Shown: one piece after another, positions 38,436 through 49,861 of the stretch | How the letters are laid out: the number at the start of each line of letters is the position of its first letter | Position numbering within the stretch: position 1 is the first letter of the stretch | Origin: Ziziphus jujuba | Taxonomy: Eukaryota; Streptophyta; Magnoliopsida; Rosales; Rhamnaceae | DNA: 64,000 nt | Reading direction: 5' to 3' | NCBI RefSeq assembly: GCF_031755915.1 | Contig: NC_083383.1 | Span: forward strand, 28,581,501-28,645,500 | Translations under genes and position numbers: made by a program | Notes under the pieces: generated by a model | Databases searched by the model: none | The model's input: the letters and a program-made list of their open reading frames with translations, nothing else | Told to the model about the DNA's origin: nothing

Positions 38436-39982
38436 ACATTTTCATGTCCTGTAGATCAATCTACTTTGCTCGAATAATGGCTTTTGTTACATATTCTGCC
38501 TGATCTAGAGATTTAAATAAAGACCAATTTGGATTTTTATTTTTTATTTTTCTTTTTTGTTGTTTACTAGACTGGCTGCTTGCATTAAGTTTCTAAATTT
38601 TATTTGTTCGTACTTTTCATGAATTTCAGGAACAGGTAAGAAGTGGTGATGCCAGTGCAACTGAGTATTTCGAACTAGGTGCAGTGATGCTGAGAAGGAA
38701 AGTTTACCCAGCTGCTATCAAATATTTGCTTCAAGCAATTGAGAATTGGGATGGAGATGATCAAGATCTTGCCCAGGTATACTGAGAATCTGGTGGACCT
38801 CAAATAACTATTTTATCACTTCAATTATCCATGTCATACTCACACTTCCTCTGTCTAATTATTATTCACTTCATAATGCTTTAAACCTAAATAATCTCGG
38901 CCACTTTTTGTTTTTAGATCAAAATTATTCACCATATTAAATCATTTAACTGAAGCAGTATGTTTTTGTGTTCAAGTATGTAGTGAAGTCTCAAAATTTA
39001 AGGGTATGTTTGCTAATAAAAGCTTATAATCCTTATCCCACAATATTGGTGCAGGATTTTTGTTTAGGGTTGAGTGTGACACCCACTCTCTCAGTTATTA
39101 CCCTTATATGTTTTTAACACTTGGGCCTACATTGATACCAATCTATTAAGGGATTCTTACCTTAAATCTTAAGCTGTTAGATGGTTTGGTTATACTCACT
39201 TTACAATTATTTTCTCCTACATGCCCATGTGGGATTTTTGCAAGCTATGACAATCGGCTTCCATATGTCTTGTTGTTTAGACTTTGGCCTGATCAGTTAT
39301 GCTCTGTTTACTGGCTATGTTGTATGCGTTGTGATGTGATGCGGACACAACCTTGGTATTACTTAACTATTCTGTATCTTTGTATGATCTTGGGCCTAAA
39401 ACCTGTCACTTGAATGTTTACTGTTTCTGCCATCCAAAATTTTGGATTTGAATTCTATTTTAACCAGATACTTAATCTAGGGAGAACCCCTTAAATACAC
39501 TACCTGATTGTCCACCCATTTTGTAGCTTCTTTGTAAGCTTAATCTATGCTTATAGCTCATCTACTTTACAATCATTAAGAAATCAATCCAAACCCAAGC
39601 TGTGTCATAAAGAAAGGGTGAAAAAGTTAAGCACATGCAAATAAAGAGCCTTTTCTGTTTTTTCCGACCTGCATAAAACGCTTCATGTATGATTTCAATG
39701 ACTTTACCTTTCAAATTGTAAAAATTTGAACAGGTTTACAATGCCCTCGGTGTCAGTTATATCCTTGAAGGGAAGCTTGACAAAGGAATTAGTCAGTTTG
39801 AAACTGCCGTGAAACTTCAACCTGGTTATGTTACAGCATGGAACAACCTTGGCATTGCCTATGAAAAGAAGAAAGAGTTCAAGTCAGCTCTAAAGGCATT
39901 TGAAGAAGTGCTTACATTCTTGATCATTGGGTTTCCTTGTTCTTCAGCCAAGTTAGCCTCAATGATCCTGTTATTGCCGTAA
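36680..39982 (+). CDS. PYG7: PYG7 (Ycf37-like TPR protein), unit 1, C-terminus replaced by exonuclease sequence
   Basis: PYG7 is a thylakoid TPR protein needed for photosystem I assembly. Exons 36680-36835, 36950-37024, 37547-37598, 38103-38395, 38630-38776 and 39734 onward read in one frame: Ser/His-rich plastid transit peptide, a membrane helix ([20 protein letters not shown]), then TPR motifs [38 protein letters not shown] and [19 protein letters not shown]. The frame is normal to KAFEEVL (codon 301). At 39910 the sequence switches to exonuclease exon 1 read in another frame, adding 22 foreign residues before TAA at 39980-39982 (323 codons in total). The usual PYG7 C-terminal tail (roughly 30-40 residues) is missing. 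If the exonuclease donor at 39979 is used instead, the frame continues through exonuclease exon 2 out of frame and stops at the start of exon 3. Whether the product works is unknown. Confidence 0.85.
39900..39930. other. Junction between array units 1 and 2
   Basis: PYG7 coding sequence (GCATTTGAAGAAGTG) is joined to exonuclease exon 1 (GCTTACATTCTT, then TCATTGGGTTTCC). GCTT could belong to either side. Relative to the intact exon 1 (CTTTTGGTCATT) the junction reads CTTGATCATT, a small change at the joint. The junction at 53085-53115 is base-for-base the same. Confidence 0.9.
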
Positions 39983-42900
39983 GCCTTCTTTCTCTATCTT
40001 TTTGTTCAAGTTATTCATTGATTGTTTACTGTTAAAGATTTGAGCTTGGTGCGTATTTAGCCTGAAATGACTGTGCTTTATCAATCATATATGGAGAAAA
40101 AAATGAAAAAATGAAAAAGTTTAAGCCAATTTCGGCGTAATGTCCATAATTGTGTGGGTTGTGGTGCGTTTCATGTTCAGCTCTGCTCTTGCTGTAATTT
40201 GTAACTTGGATATTTTGTTTGAGCTTCCTACTCTTCTGCTTGTATAGAAACCAATGACTGTATATGGTGTCTTTCTTTTTGTAAAAAATAATTCTCACTC
40301 AAAGTTGCTAGCTCTAGATTAGAGCTTAACTATTATTAACAATGTTTTAATCTGGTGACTATTTTAGCATTTTTTACATATCATGTGTTCACAAAGAATC
40401 TATAGGAGGCTGAGAATAATGGAGTAACTATGATTAAGAGCTTAAAGTTGATCATGGCACAATAAAGAGGATATCCATGTAAATCAATTGAAATGTTATA
40501 GCAAATAGATCTTTTACCAAGTTTACTGGCATAGATTTCGTCGAATGGAATCTAAAATTAACTATGATTAAGAGCTTAAAGTTGATCATGGCACAATAAA
40601 GAGAATATCCATGTAAATCAATTGAAATGTTATAGCAAATAGATCTTTTACCAAGTTTACTTGCATAGATTTCGTCGAATGGAATCTAAAATGGTCACAA
40701 TTATGTAGGTGCACTTTGTTTATAGATAGGATTTTCATGAGGCTTACAACTCTGATCAGCAGCTCATTTTGAACTGAATTAATCCTAGATTCCTTGAACA
40801 AATAACCTTCAAAACATACCATATCTGTCATATACCAATATTGCACCTGGACCAAATCCAAAAATTTAGAAATCATATTAACTAGGCTTCCACCAGTCAT
40901 TTTTGTGTCTCCACTCTTGGGAATTTTCATGTTAGTCACCCTCATGTATGACTTGGACATGTTTATAAATCGTTGTGGTAATGCAGTAATGTGTTACTTC
41001 TCGTTTTGCAAAATGTTATTTTGCAGGTTGTTGATGGGGAAAGGGGGAGTGAGCACCGCAGACAGTTATTACCTTCATATAAAGCGCATAGGAGTAAATT
41101 CTATCGACAATTTTCAAAAGGACATGTTGGAAGGTCTTATCAAGTCATCACAGATGTTCTCAGAAAATGCAATGTACCAGTAAGTGTACCACCTTCTTTC
41201 TTTTCATCATGTTGTGAATCCTTTAATCAATAGCAATGTTTTTGATTCTATAATATAAAAAAGTATGGTCCTGCTTATCTTTGTAGAAATACCCACAAGC
41301 CAGTTTGCTTAATTTTTCCAAAATTTTGAAGTTACATTCTATAACATGGATCCTTTTGGCACAATGATTCAAGGAAAAATATGATTGTCTGCCTCCTAGT
41401 ATGTAATGCAAAGAGAACTGTAGAGCTGCAACTTATATATGTGTGGAACATAATAGTCTGGCTTGATATGTGAAAGACTTTAAATTCTGGTTGCATGTAA
41501 AATATGCAGGTCATAAAAATAAAAGGCCATGAAGCTGATGATGTTGTAGCTACGCTTGTGGGACAAGTTCTTCAAAGAGGACGCAAAGTGGTGATTGCCT
41601 CCCCCGATAAAGATTTTAAACAGTTGCTTTCAGAAGATGTCCAAATCGTTATGCCTTTGATCGAGTTAGAACGCTGGTCTTTTTACACCTTAAAGCACGA
41701 CATAGCTCAGTATAATTGTGATCCATGCTGTGATCTAAGCCTTAGTAAGTATCAGATACAATGCAGTTTATTCACATTCCAAGAAATTATATTACCACAT
41801 GGCACTACATTTTTCTGTCACAAATATTCTTTCGTAGCATGGTCAAAGCTAATTATAAATTGTGTAATTACTCTTAAAAGGTCTCGTTAGATCATGATTA
41901 CTTTTTATTCTTGAATATGTACATTTTCTGTGCGGTCATAGTTTTTCCTAGATGTTAAAGAACCATTGTTACTAAAGTTCAAATTTCTAACAGGTTGGCA
42001 CTCATATTATGTGCAATCCGTGATTCACACCACATTAGAGCTTCTAGAAATGTCTGTCTGTGTAGTGTGCCAGGAATTTGGTTTTTTTAGTGACTACTGC
42101 CTGTATTCTAAAATAAAATGAAATATATCTGCAAATTCCAAGTACATAATATGCATGGGCAAGATAACACAGAGGAGTTGATTATATTAATATTCCGTAT
42201 GTATAATTCTTCAAGCTCGTGAGAATGAAAAATTGACAAACAATAATATTTGGAGTAAAAATCCAGTATCCAATTTGTCATCTTATTCCTTTAATAACAT
42301 GTTGGTTCTAGTAAATTGGGTAATATAAATGAGAATAAATATACTCTTATTCCTTTGATAAGGCTGAGATCTGTTAAATAGGTATCACTTATCATCATTG
42401 CCTTGCATGAATCCAGTTGGACGAGTTTTTTGTGCCTTAATGACTTTCTAATTGAACCTGTAAGTATGCAGGATGCATTTTGGGTGATGAGGCTGACTGT
42501 GTTCCTGGGATCCAACATGTAGCTCCTGGATTTGGTAGAAAGACTGCCATAAAGCTCTTGAAAAAGCATGGTACATTGGAAAATTTACTGACTGCAGCCT
42601 CGGTAAGAACCGTGGGCAAAGACTATGCACAAAATGCACTTACAAAGCATGCTGACTACCTGCGGAGGAATTATGAAGTCCTTTCCCTTAGGAGGTAATC
42701 TTTTCCTCCCTTTTTTCTTCTCCATTTCTAAATTTCTTCTCCATCTGTGTGTTTCCCGATCTTGTATCTCTCTGGTACTTTTAAATGTTTGTGCCTTATG
42801 AAGAGATAATGCTGCTTTTTAGGTAGATTTGTTTCCTTTCCTTTGACAACTCCTAGTCCATGATGTTTCTGGATTACGGTATCATACAGGGATGTGGATG

Positions 42901-43034
42901 TGCAACTTCAAGAGGAGTGGTTGATTGAGAGAGACACGCGCAACGATTCAGCAATTTTGTCTAGCTTCTTCAAATATTTGGAAGAAACCCAGAAGCTCAG
43001 TCATCAAAATGGGCATGCTCTATCAAATAGGTAA
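39910..43034 (+). pseudogene. N-terminally deleted exonuclease, unit 2
   Basis: Retains the end of exon 1 (39910-39978), then exons 41027-41179, 41510-41744, 42472-42694 and 42890-43034, all still open and correctly bordered. Codons 1-95 are missing: start codon, transit peptide and the FLDVN metal-binding Asp. Upstream it is fused to PYG7 exon 6 in a different frame, so a spliced fusion cannot translate the exonuclease frame. Compared with the intact copy it has His195 to Arg, Asp to Glu in LLSDDVQ, and Tyr to Asp in KHYIAQ. It probably survives only as the tail of a PYG7 transcript. Confidence 0.88.
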
Positions 43035-44624
43035 GCCTTGGTAATTACTTTGAGTTTCTTATGTAACAATTTTGAGACCATCTAGTTTTTCTGAAAAAAT
43101 AAAAAAGGGGGAAGTTGATTACATGAAAGTTTCAGATCAAGCCTAGTATTCAAGAGGTGACAATCTAGGTGAAGTTCTGCTGGACAATGACAAGTGAAAT
43201 TATAGGTTTTATTTTTAAACCAAATAAAGGTTTTGGGAGGAAAAGATTAGAATCCATTTGGTTTAGCTCATGAAAGTGTAGTTTTTATCTGTAAAGTTTT
43301 CTATGGTAAACTATTTGATTGTCAATTAAAAAAGTACTATGAATATTAAATTGAGTGTTTCACAGTATAGCTATAGAATTGCTTTCGACTTAAAATTGCT
43401 GTAGACTTAAATATGTATAATATTAATTTTTATTACACATTCAATATTTTTTATATGAGTAATGATAATTAAAAAAATAAATAAATAACATCTATAAAAA
43501 TGAATGTGGAAAATATTACTGGTTATGAATTATATTATTTTTATTTTTATTTTTAGATTTTAACTTATATATTTGGTTCTTTAAATATATAGAAAATAGA
43601 AAAATAAAAATAATGTTGAGGAAGCTAAAGAAAAGAACTTTTGTTTTTTTTTTTTTTTTTTGCTTGAACTAAAGAAAAGAACTTTTATGTAGTGTGTATA
43701 TGGGGAATTTTATTAAAATAACGAAGAAGAAATGATAAGTAATAAAGGTTTCTTATAATTATGGGAAGTAATAAAATGGTAATTAGATTTCATGCACTAG
43801 TTAAAACACTGTAAAGCTTTATTTTTTTTTTTAAAAAAAAAAGCCAGCTCTGTTAAATATATGCTTATATTATTTTATTTAATCACACTGATGCGCATAT
43901 CTAAATTAGAATACTCACTGCATATTGGTAACCATTACTACAAATTTTTTTTTTTTTTGGGCAAATATACATAAATTAATATTGACATTGTTATGTTGGG
44001 TTTATTATTATTTGAGTAAAGGTGATAATAATATACTTTGCTTGTTAAATTGAAGATTGGGTATTTAAATTTTATTGTTAACTGATTAGAAGAGCTCAAG
44101 AGTGGCTAACGTCCCAAGGTGACTATACGAATTCTTGAATATTTCGTTCTTTTTTTCTTTTTCTTTTTTTTACTTTTTTTTTTTTTTAAAAAAAATTTGC
44201 TTACAAATTGAAAGGCATGTATTTGTATTAATTAATAAATTTCTAGTTTTTGGATTTAATTAAACTTTTCTGCGCTGGAAGATTAAAGTACATAACAAAT
44301 ATTAAATTTCAAGAATGTAATTATGATAAAAATTAAACGCAGAAATAGAAAATTAATGATATACTATATAACGTTAAGAATTTATTAGAAAAAAGAAATT
44401 GAGAAAGAAAGACAAAGAAAAAAAAAAAAAACTCTGGAAACTTGAATGCTCCTGTAGATATGTCATTAGATATACTAAAAAAAACTCTTTAACAAAATAG
44501 AAGTAAACATAAACCTAGAGATCGATAAAGTTAGTTTTAAATGTAAAAAAAAAATTTGATAATAAAAACTCAAATAATTATTAAAATCCTAAACAAAATT
44601 TTAAATTCTAAGATGATAGTCAAT
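43035..44624. other. Intergenic, unit 2 (exonuclease to B3-like gene A)
   Basis: Counterpart of 29857-31448, with poly-T and poly-A length changes. No gene is seen. Confidence 0.6.
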
Positions 44625-45035
44625 TCAACCAGTTGGGTTGGACAACTTAAAGGCAAAAGCTGTGAATGAAGGATCACAAGTAACAGCAAATTCATCCCCT
44701 GCCGTGATATGTCGAGCATTAATCAAGTCTTTGATTCCCAATGCAAAAGATATGCTGCGATCCCTTTTGCGCACCATCTTCAAATAACTCGAATATTCAA
44801 CAGAAACTTCATCAGTGACATCCACCACTGTAACACACAGTGTCTTCAACATCTGTGTGCCGTTGGTCAGCTTATTGTTCAGAGTGTTAAATACATAATC
44901 TAAAGTCTCATGGTCCGGAAACATCAGCTCCTGCTTCATCATCTCTTGGTTTCCAACCACCCTTTGGATGTACCAAGGAGTAGGAATGCTATTGCTACCG
45001 CCGCTGCTGGTCGGATTCTCTTCGCCTGCATCCAT
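44625..45035 (-). CDS. Small B3-like protein A, unit 2 (tentative)
   Basis: Intact 136-codon copy. Compared with unit 1 it has Ala to Thr in NPASS, Ile to Met in NQEIM, Leu to Phe in ELMLPD, Leu to Ser in VEYLSY, and the C-terminus SNPTG instead of FNPSG. All of these are shared with unit 3. TATA and the RY motif upstream (about 45128-45152) are kept. The B3 assignment is tentative, as for unit 1. Confidence 0.6.
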   Translation of the reverse strand: MDAGEENPTSSGGSNSIPTPWYIQRVVGNQEMMKQELMFPDHETLDYVFNTLNNKLTNGTQMLKTLCVTVVDVTDEVSVEYSSYLKMVRKRDRSISFALGIKDLINARHITAGDEFAVTCDPSFTAFAFKLSNPTG

Positions 45036-45152
45036 TGTTTTAAGAGGGTAGAAGATATATTGGGTGGTTTTGTATAATCTTTCTGTTTTTTTTTGGGTAA
45101 TGGTTTTGTATGATTGTATATTGTATAGTGCATGCATGCAGCTAGCGTATTT

Positions 45153-46474
45153 ATACAGTGAGTAACCCTAATATTGGAACGCTTACTTACCCAAAAAAAT
45201 AAATAAATAAATAAAGCCTAATATTGGAACGGGAAAGTGCATGGGTGGTTAATTTTCTTAGAAAGCAAGACTAAAATATTTTCACAAAAGGAAAGTTTTG
45301 ATAGTGTGGGATTTAGTCTCTCTCTCTCTATATATATATATATATAATTATAACAAAGTTACCAAATTTGATTTAGCAGGACGGGAATATATATATATAT
45401 ATATATAATTATAACAAAGTTACCAAATTTGATTTAGCAGGACGGGAAAGTGTTATAGTTTTATTATTACTGTTTCTTACCATATAATCGCATAACAAGT
45501 TTTTAAGTTGAATTTTTCTTTTCCAAAATCAAAATTTATGATGATATATATATATACACGCACGTAGCATCTCAGATAATTAAATAACAATTTTTTTTCA
45601 CAAAATTTGAGGTCAATATTATATATAAATCAATGTGAATAATCTCCATATATATATATATATGGAATCATTATTATATATTTTGCGTACATAAATTTAA
45701 TATAGAAGATACATGCTGAGAGAATACATGAAATGCTGTAATAGATTTGTGCTGTCACAGTTCTCTATTAATTGTCTTTAGAATGAAGAATAATTTTGCT
45801 GAAGAATATTTTGCCTTCTTTTTGCTCTAGAATGAAATTCTGAAATAGATCTAATTGCTTTCAGCCCAATAGCATAGGATTGCTTACTAGCTGGCACAAT
45901 TATGTTAATGTAATGTCAACTAGAAAATAAGCCTAACTATGAAATTGATCATTATTATGCATTATTCAGAGGGTATTTGGAAGATAAGTTGCACAGCAGG
46001 CATTTTTTTTTTCTTTTCCTGTTTAAATTATTATACTCGATTGTCAATGTTATAAAGAAAATAATGATAACTAATGTGGTATGAGATTTTGTATTAATCC
46101 AAATTTTAATTACATTGTTCCATATTAGATATATAATTTCAAACTTGCCAGGATTATAATGTCTCAGTTTTGGGGCTTAATCATTCGTTTGTGTAAGCGA
46201 ATTTCTAAATTTGGCTAGAGAACTAGGGATTTATTTTTTCTCCTCTTTAAAAATTCTCATTGCACTATTTATCTAAAATTTATGTGCAAACTTGGTTTGA
46301 TCTTAGAGTTTTAATAAACAAGTATGATTATATTAATGAAACAAATTTTATAATCATATTTATCAAACAAAATTGAATGATTAAGAAGACATGAAAAAAT
46401 CCCATCAAAGGATGGTCTAAGAAAAAATTATTGTTTTCTTAAATAATAATTTTACTTAGTCTCATTACCGCACA
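45153..46474. other. Upstream flank of B3-like gene A (unit 2)
   Basis: Counterpart of 31989-33304, with a shorter (AAAT)n stretch at 45196-45214 and expanded AT repeats at 45329-45346 and 45387-45407. No gene is seen. Confidence 0.6.
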
Positions 46475-47000
46475 CATGGTGGGCCAGTCTCCTACAAGAG
46501 CATAGATAAGAGTACAAGCAAGAAGAGGTCTTCTTGTTGGATGTTAATCCTCTAGGTTATGCAGGAAGCACACCCAGCTTGCATTCTTTTGGTCATTGGG
46601 TTTCCTTGTTTATCATTGCAAGCTTTTCCCGATGGGTTTGCTCAAGTTATTCGTTGATTTTTTACTGTTAAAGATATGAGCTTGATGGGTTCTTAGCCTG
46701 AAAAGACTGTGCCTTATCAATCACATAAAAAGGAAAAAAAAGAAAAAAAAAATAGTTTGAGCTAATTTTGGTTCAATATATATCCATTATTGTGTGAGAT
46801 GATCGGCACAATAAAGAGAATATCCAAGTAAATCAGTTGAAAGTTGTAGCCTATGGATCCTTACCAAATTTATTTGCATAGGATTTTGGCTAATGAAATC
46901 TAGAATGGTCACAATTATTCAGGTGCATTTTGTTTATAGATAGGATTTTCACCAGGCTTACAGCTCTGATCAACAACTCATTTTAAACTAAATTAATATT
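46475..47000 (+). pseudogene. Decayed exonuclease fragment, unit 2
   Basis: Copy of the relic at 33305-33830, with private changes (TCTAGGTTATG, TTTATCATTGCAAG) not seen in units 1 and 3. It is non-coding. Confidence 0.78.
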
Positions 47001-47853
47001 GTTTTTTAAGCGAAACATTCTTCTTCTTCTTCTTCTTCTTTTTTTTTTTTTTTTTTTTTTTTTGGTTTCAAAAAAACAGTTTTTGGCTCTTAGGTAAAAG
47101 TTTTAATTCACACTGAAAGACATTCTTTCTGTTATATACGAATAAAGGAGATACAAATAAACTTTTCTTTGATAGACAGACTGACATGACAAGCTAAATA
47201 AAACATACTTAACTAATATACACTCTTGACCAATTTATTTACAACTGGATAATTTATGCTGACTCAGAAATTAGAAAGTACCATTATTACATGTTTTGCA
47301 TGTATACATGAATTAATATTGAGATTTTTCTTGTATTTATGCTGGGTTCATTATAATTTTGAATAAAGGTGATAGTAAAATACGTTAGATATATGTTAAA
47401 TTGAAGATTGGGTATTTGAAGATCATTGTTAATTGATTACAAAACCTAACAGTGGCTGGTATCCCAAGGTGACAATACAAATTCTTGATTTCGTTTCTTT
47501 TTCTTTTTTCTTTTTAACAAAATGAAAGGCATGCAGTTGTATTAATTAACTTTGTAGTTTTTGGATTAATTAAACCTTTCTGGAAGATAAAGTACATAAC
47601 AAATAATAAACTTCAAGAATGTAGTTATGATAAAAAAACTATATGCAGAAATAGAAAATTGAAGATATACTAGATAATGTTAAAAATTAATTAGGGGAAA
47701 AAAAAGAAGAAAAGAAACATATAACCAAAAAAAAGGTAAACATAAACCTAGTGAACAATATAGTTTAAACATAAAAAGTAAACTTGTAAATAATATTATT
47801 AAATTCCTACATAAATTTTAAAATTTAGATAATAGTGCGCATCAAACCAACCA
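47001..47853. other. Region between relic and B3-like gene B (unit 2), with inferred recombination point
   Basis: Counterpart of 33831-34681. At 47664 unit 2 agrees with unit 3 (G; unit 1 has T). At 47670 it agrees with unit 1 (C; unit 3 has T). This marks where the unit 2 haplotype switches. Confidence 0.6.
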
Positions 47854-48264
47854 CTAAGTGAGCAACTTAAAGGCAAAAGCTGCGGTTGAAGGGTCACAAG
47901 TAACAGCAATTTCATTCCCAGTGGTAATATGTCGAGCATTAATCAAGTCTTTGAATCCCAGAGCAAAAGATTTGGTGCGATCTCTTTTGCGCATAATCTT
48001 CAAGTAGCTTGGATATTGTACAGAAACTTCATCAGTGACATCCACCATTGTAACACACAGTGTTTTCAACATTTGGGTGCCATTGGTCATCCTATTATTG
48101 AGTGTGTAAAATATGTATTCTAAAGTCTCATGGTCTGCCAACCTCAGCTCCTCCTTCATGATCTCTTCGTTTTCGACCTTCCTTTGGACGAACCAATTAG
48201 GAGAAGGAGAAGGAATGATATTGCCACCGCGGCTGCTGGCTGGATTCTCTTCTGCTGCATCCAT
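47854..48264 (-). CDS. Small B3-like protein B, unit 2 (tentative)
   Basis: Intact 136-codon copy, identical to unit 1 at all residues I compared except His to Asn in RGGHIIPS. It keeps QRKVEN and HITTGNE like unit 1, unlike unit 3. Its upstream RY motif is damaged: CATGCATCC near 48344-48354 in place of CATGCATGC. The TATA box is kept, so the copy may differ in expression if the RY motif matters. Confidence 0.6.
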   Translation of the reverse strand: MDAAEENPASSRGGNIIPSPSPNWFVQRKVENEEIMKEELRLADHETLEYIFYTLNNRMTNGTQMLKTLCVTMVDVTDEVSVQYPSYLKIMRKRDRTKSFALGFKDLINARHITTGNEIAVTCDPSTAAFAFKLLT

Positions 48265-48371
48265 TGCTTAAAGTGGTTTTGTATAACCTTATATTTTTTC
48301 CTTTGGTAATATATAGTTTTTTGTATAATTGTATATTGTATGGTGCATGCATCCAGTGTATTTATAGAGTG

Positions 48372-49701
48372 AACAACCCTAATATTAGATCGCCTATTCA
48401 ACCAAAAAATAATAATAATAATATTGAAACGGGAAGGTGCATGGGGGGTTAATTTTCTTGGAAAGTAAAACTAAAATATTTTTCACAATAGGAAAGTTTT
48501 GACAGTGTGAGATTTGGTATATATAAGAAAATCTAATGAGATTTTTTTTCTTTTCTACTTTTATTTTTTCCATAGAAATTATAACAAACTAATGCAGTAG
48601 ATTTAACAGAAAGGGAAAGTGTAGTACTTTCATTATTATTGTTTTCTCACTATATAATAGCATAACAGGTTTTTAATTAGTTGAATTTTTATTTTCCAAA
48701 ACCAGAATTTTCGATAATATATATGTATATACGTAGCATCTCGGATATATGGCAATATTAATAGTTTCCATATATATGGAATCATTATTGTATATTTTTT
48801 TGGTACAGAAATTTAATATACAAGATACATAATGAGAAAATATATACATAAAATATGCTGAAATAGATCTTATTTGTTTTTCTCCCCATAATGAAATGCT
48901 GAAATTGATCTTGCGTGTAGCCCAATAGCATGGGATTACTTACTAACTGTTATGTTATTGTAATGTGCTACTTTAAAGTGAAGAAATTTATGTTTTCAAA
49001 CAAGTTTTGCCTTAGAAAGATGAAAATGAAAGGGGTATTAGTAAAAGAGGATTTAGATGCGACCAAACAATTACATTGTTCCATATATTAGACACATAAT
49101 TTTATTTTGTTAAGCACAATAAAAATAAAATATAACCTATAAAGAAAATATTTTAAAAGAAAATAGAGGAAATAAATGTGTTTTAAGAAAATTGTATAAT
49201 AACATTATTTATTTATTTATTTTATGTTAGAGGTGTAGGAATTGACCATAACCATATGCCAGCGTTAAGCTTTATGCAGTAATTTTTTTTTCCCAAAAAT
49301 ACAAAAGAGTATAAAATATTTAACATTTCTAAAAGCATGTTTTCTTCTTAGTTTTTATTTTTATTTTTTATTATTTGATTTTTATTTTCTTTAAATCAAA
49401 TAATAAAAGAAAATACAAGTTTTCCCTTAATAGCTTAATTATTTTTGTTAAAAGAAATAGAAAAACCTAAAACGGAAAGTTTTGTGAAATTGAAAGGAAA
49501 ACCAAACACCCCCTTATTTTAATTATCAAATTTTGTTTTTTGTTTTGTTTTGTTTTTTTTTTTTGGGCGGAAGACGAAGAAGATGGTATGGGGAAAAAAC
49601 AATTGGAAAATTGGATGGGCATTTTGGTAATTTAGGTTTTTTTGGAACTGTAATTAGATTTTTTCACATTGCAGAAAGTTCTCTTTCGGATAAGCAGAGG
49701 G

Positions 49702-49738
<37 letters not shown>

Positions 49739-49861
49739 GCTTTCAGTTCCAGAACACCCAAAAACCCAGGATTCTCAACACTCAAAAGAATTCGGAAAAA
49801 TAGTCTTTTGTTGAATGCCTTGCATGTTGTTTGCATCTTTTTCCCAAGAAACAAACAGAAA
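48372..49861. other. Intergenic, unit 2 (B3-like gene B to PYG7)
   Basis: Counterpart of 35195-36679, with an extra TTTA repeat at about 49207-49222 and a longer CT tract (49702-49734). No additional gene is seen. Confidence 0.6.

Larger units (their letters stand above)
26728..39909. repeat. 13.18-kb tandem segmental duplication, unit 1
   Basis: The unit starts in exonuclease exon 1 (at the GCTTACATT of codons 96-98) and ends in the last visible PYG7 coding exon. It contains exonuclease exons 1 (part) to 5, two small minus-strand genes, a decayed exonuclease fragment, and PYG7 exons 1 to 6 (part). Length is 13182 bp. Units are about 98-99% identical by eye, with scattered substitutions and microsatellite length changes. 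Confidence 0.95.

Noticed and set aside
39186..39413. 75-codon plus-strand frame in PYG7 intron 5 (also 52371)
   Set aside because: It is intronic, has no similarity I recognise, and is repeated only as part of the array.
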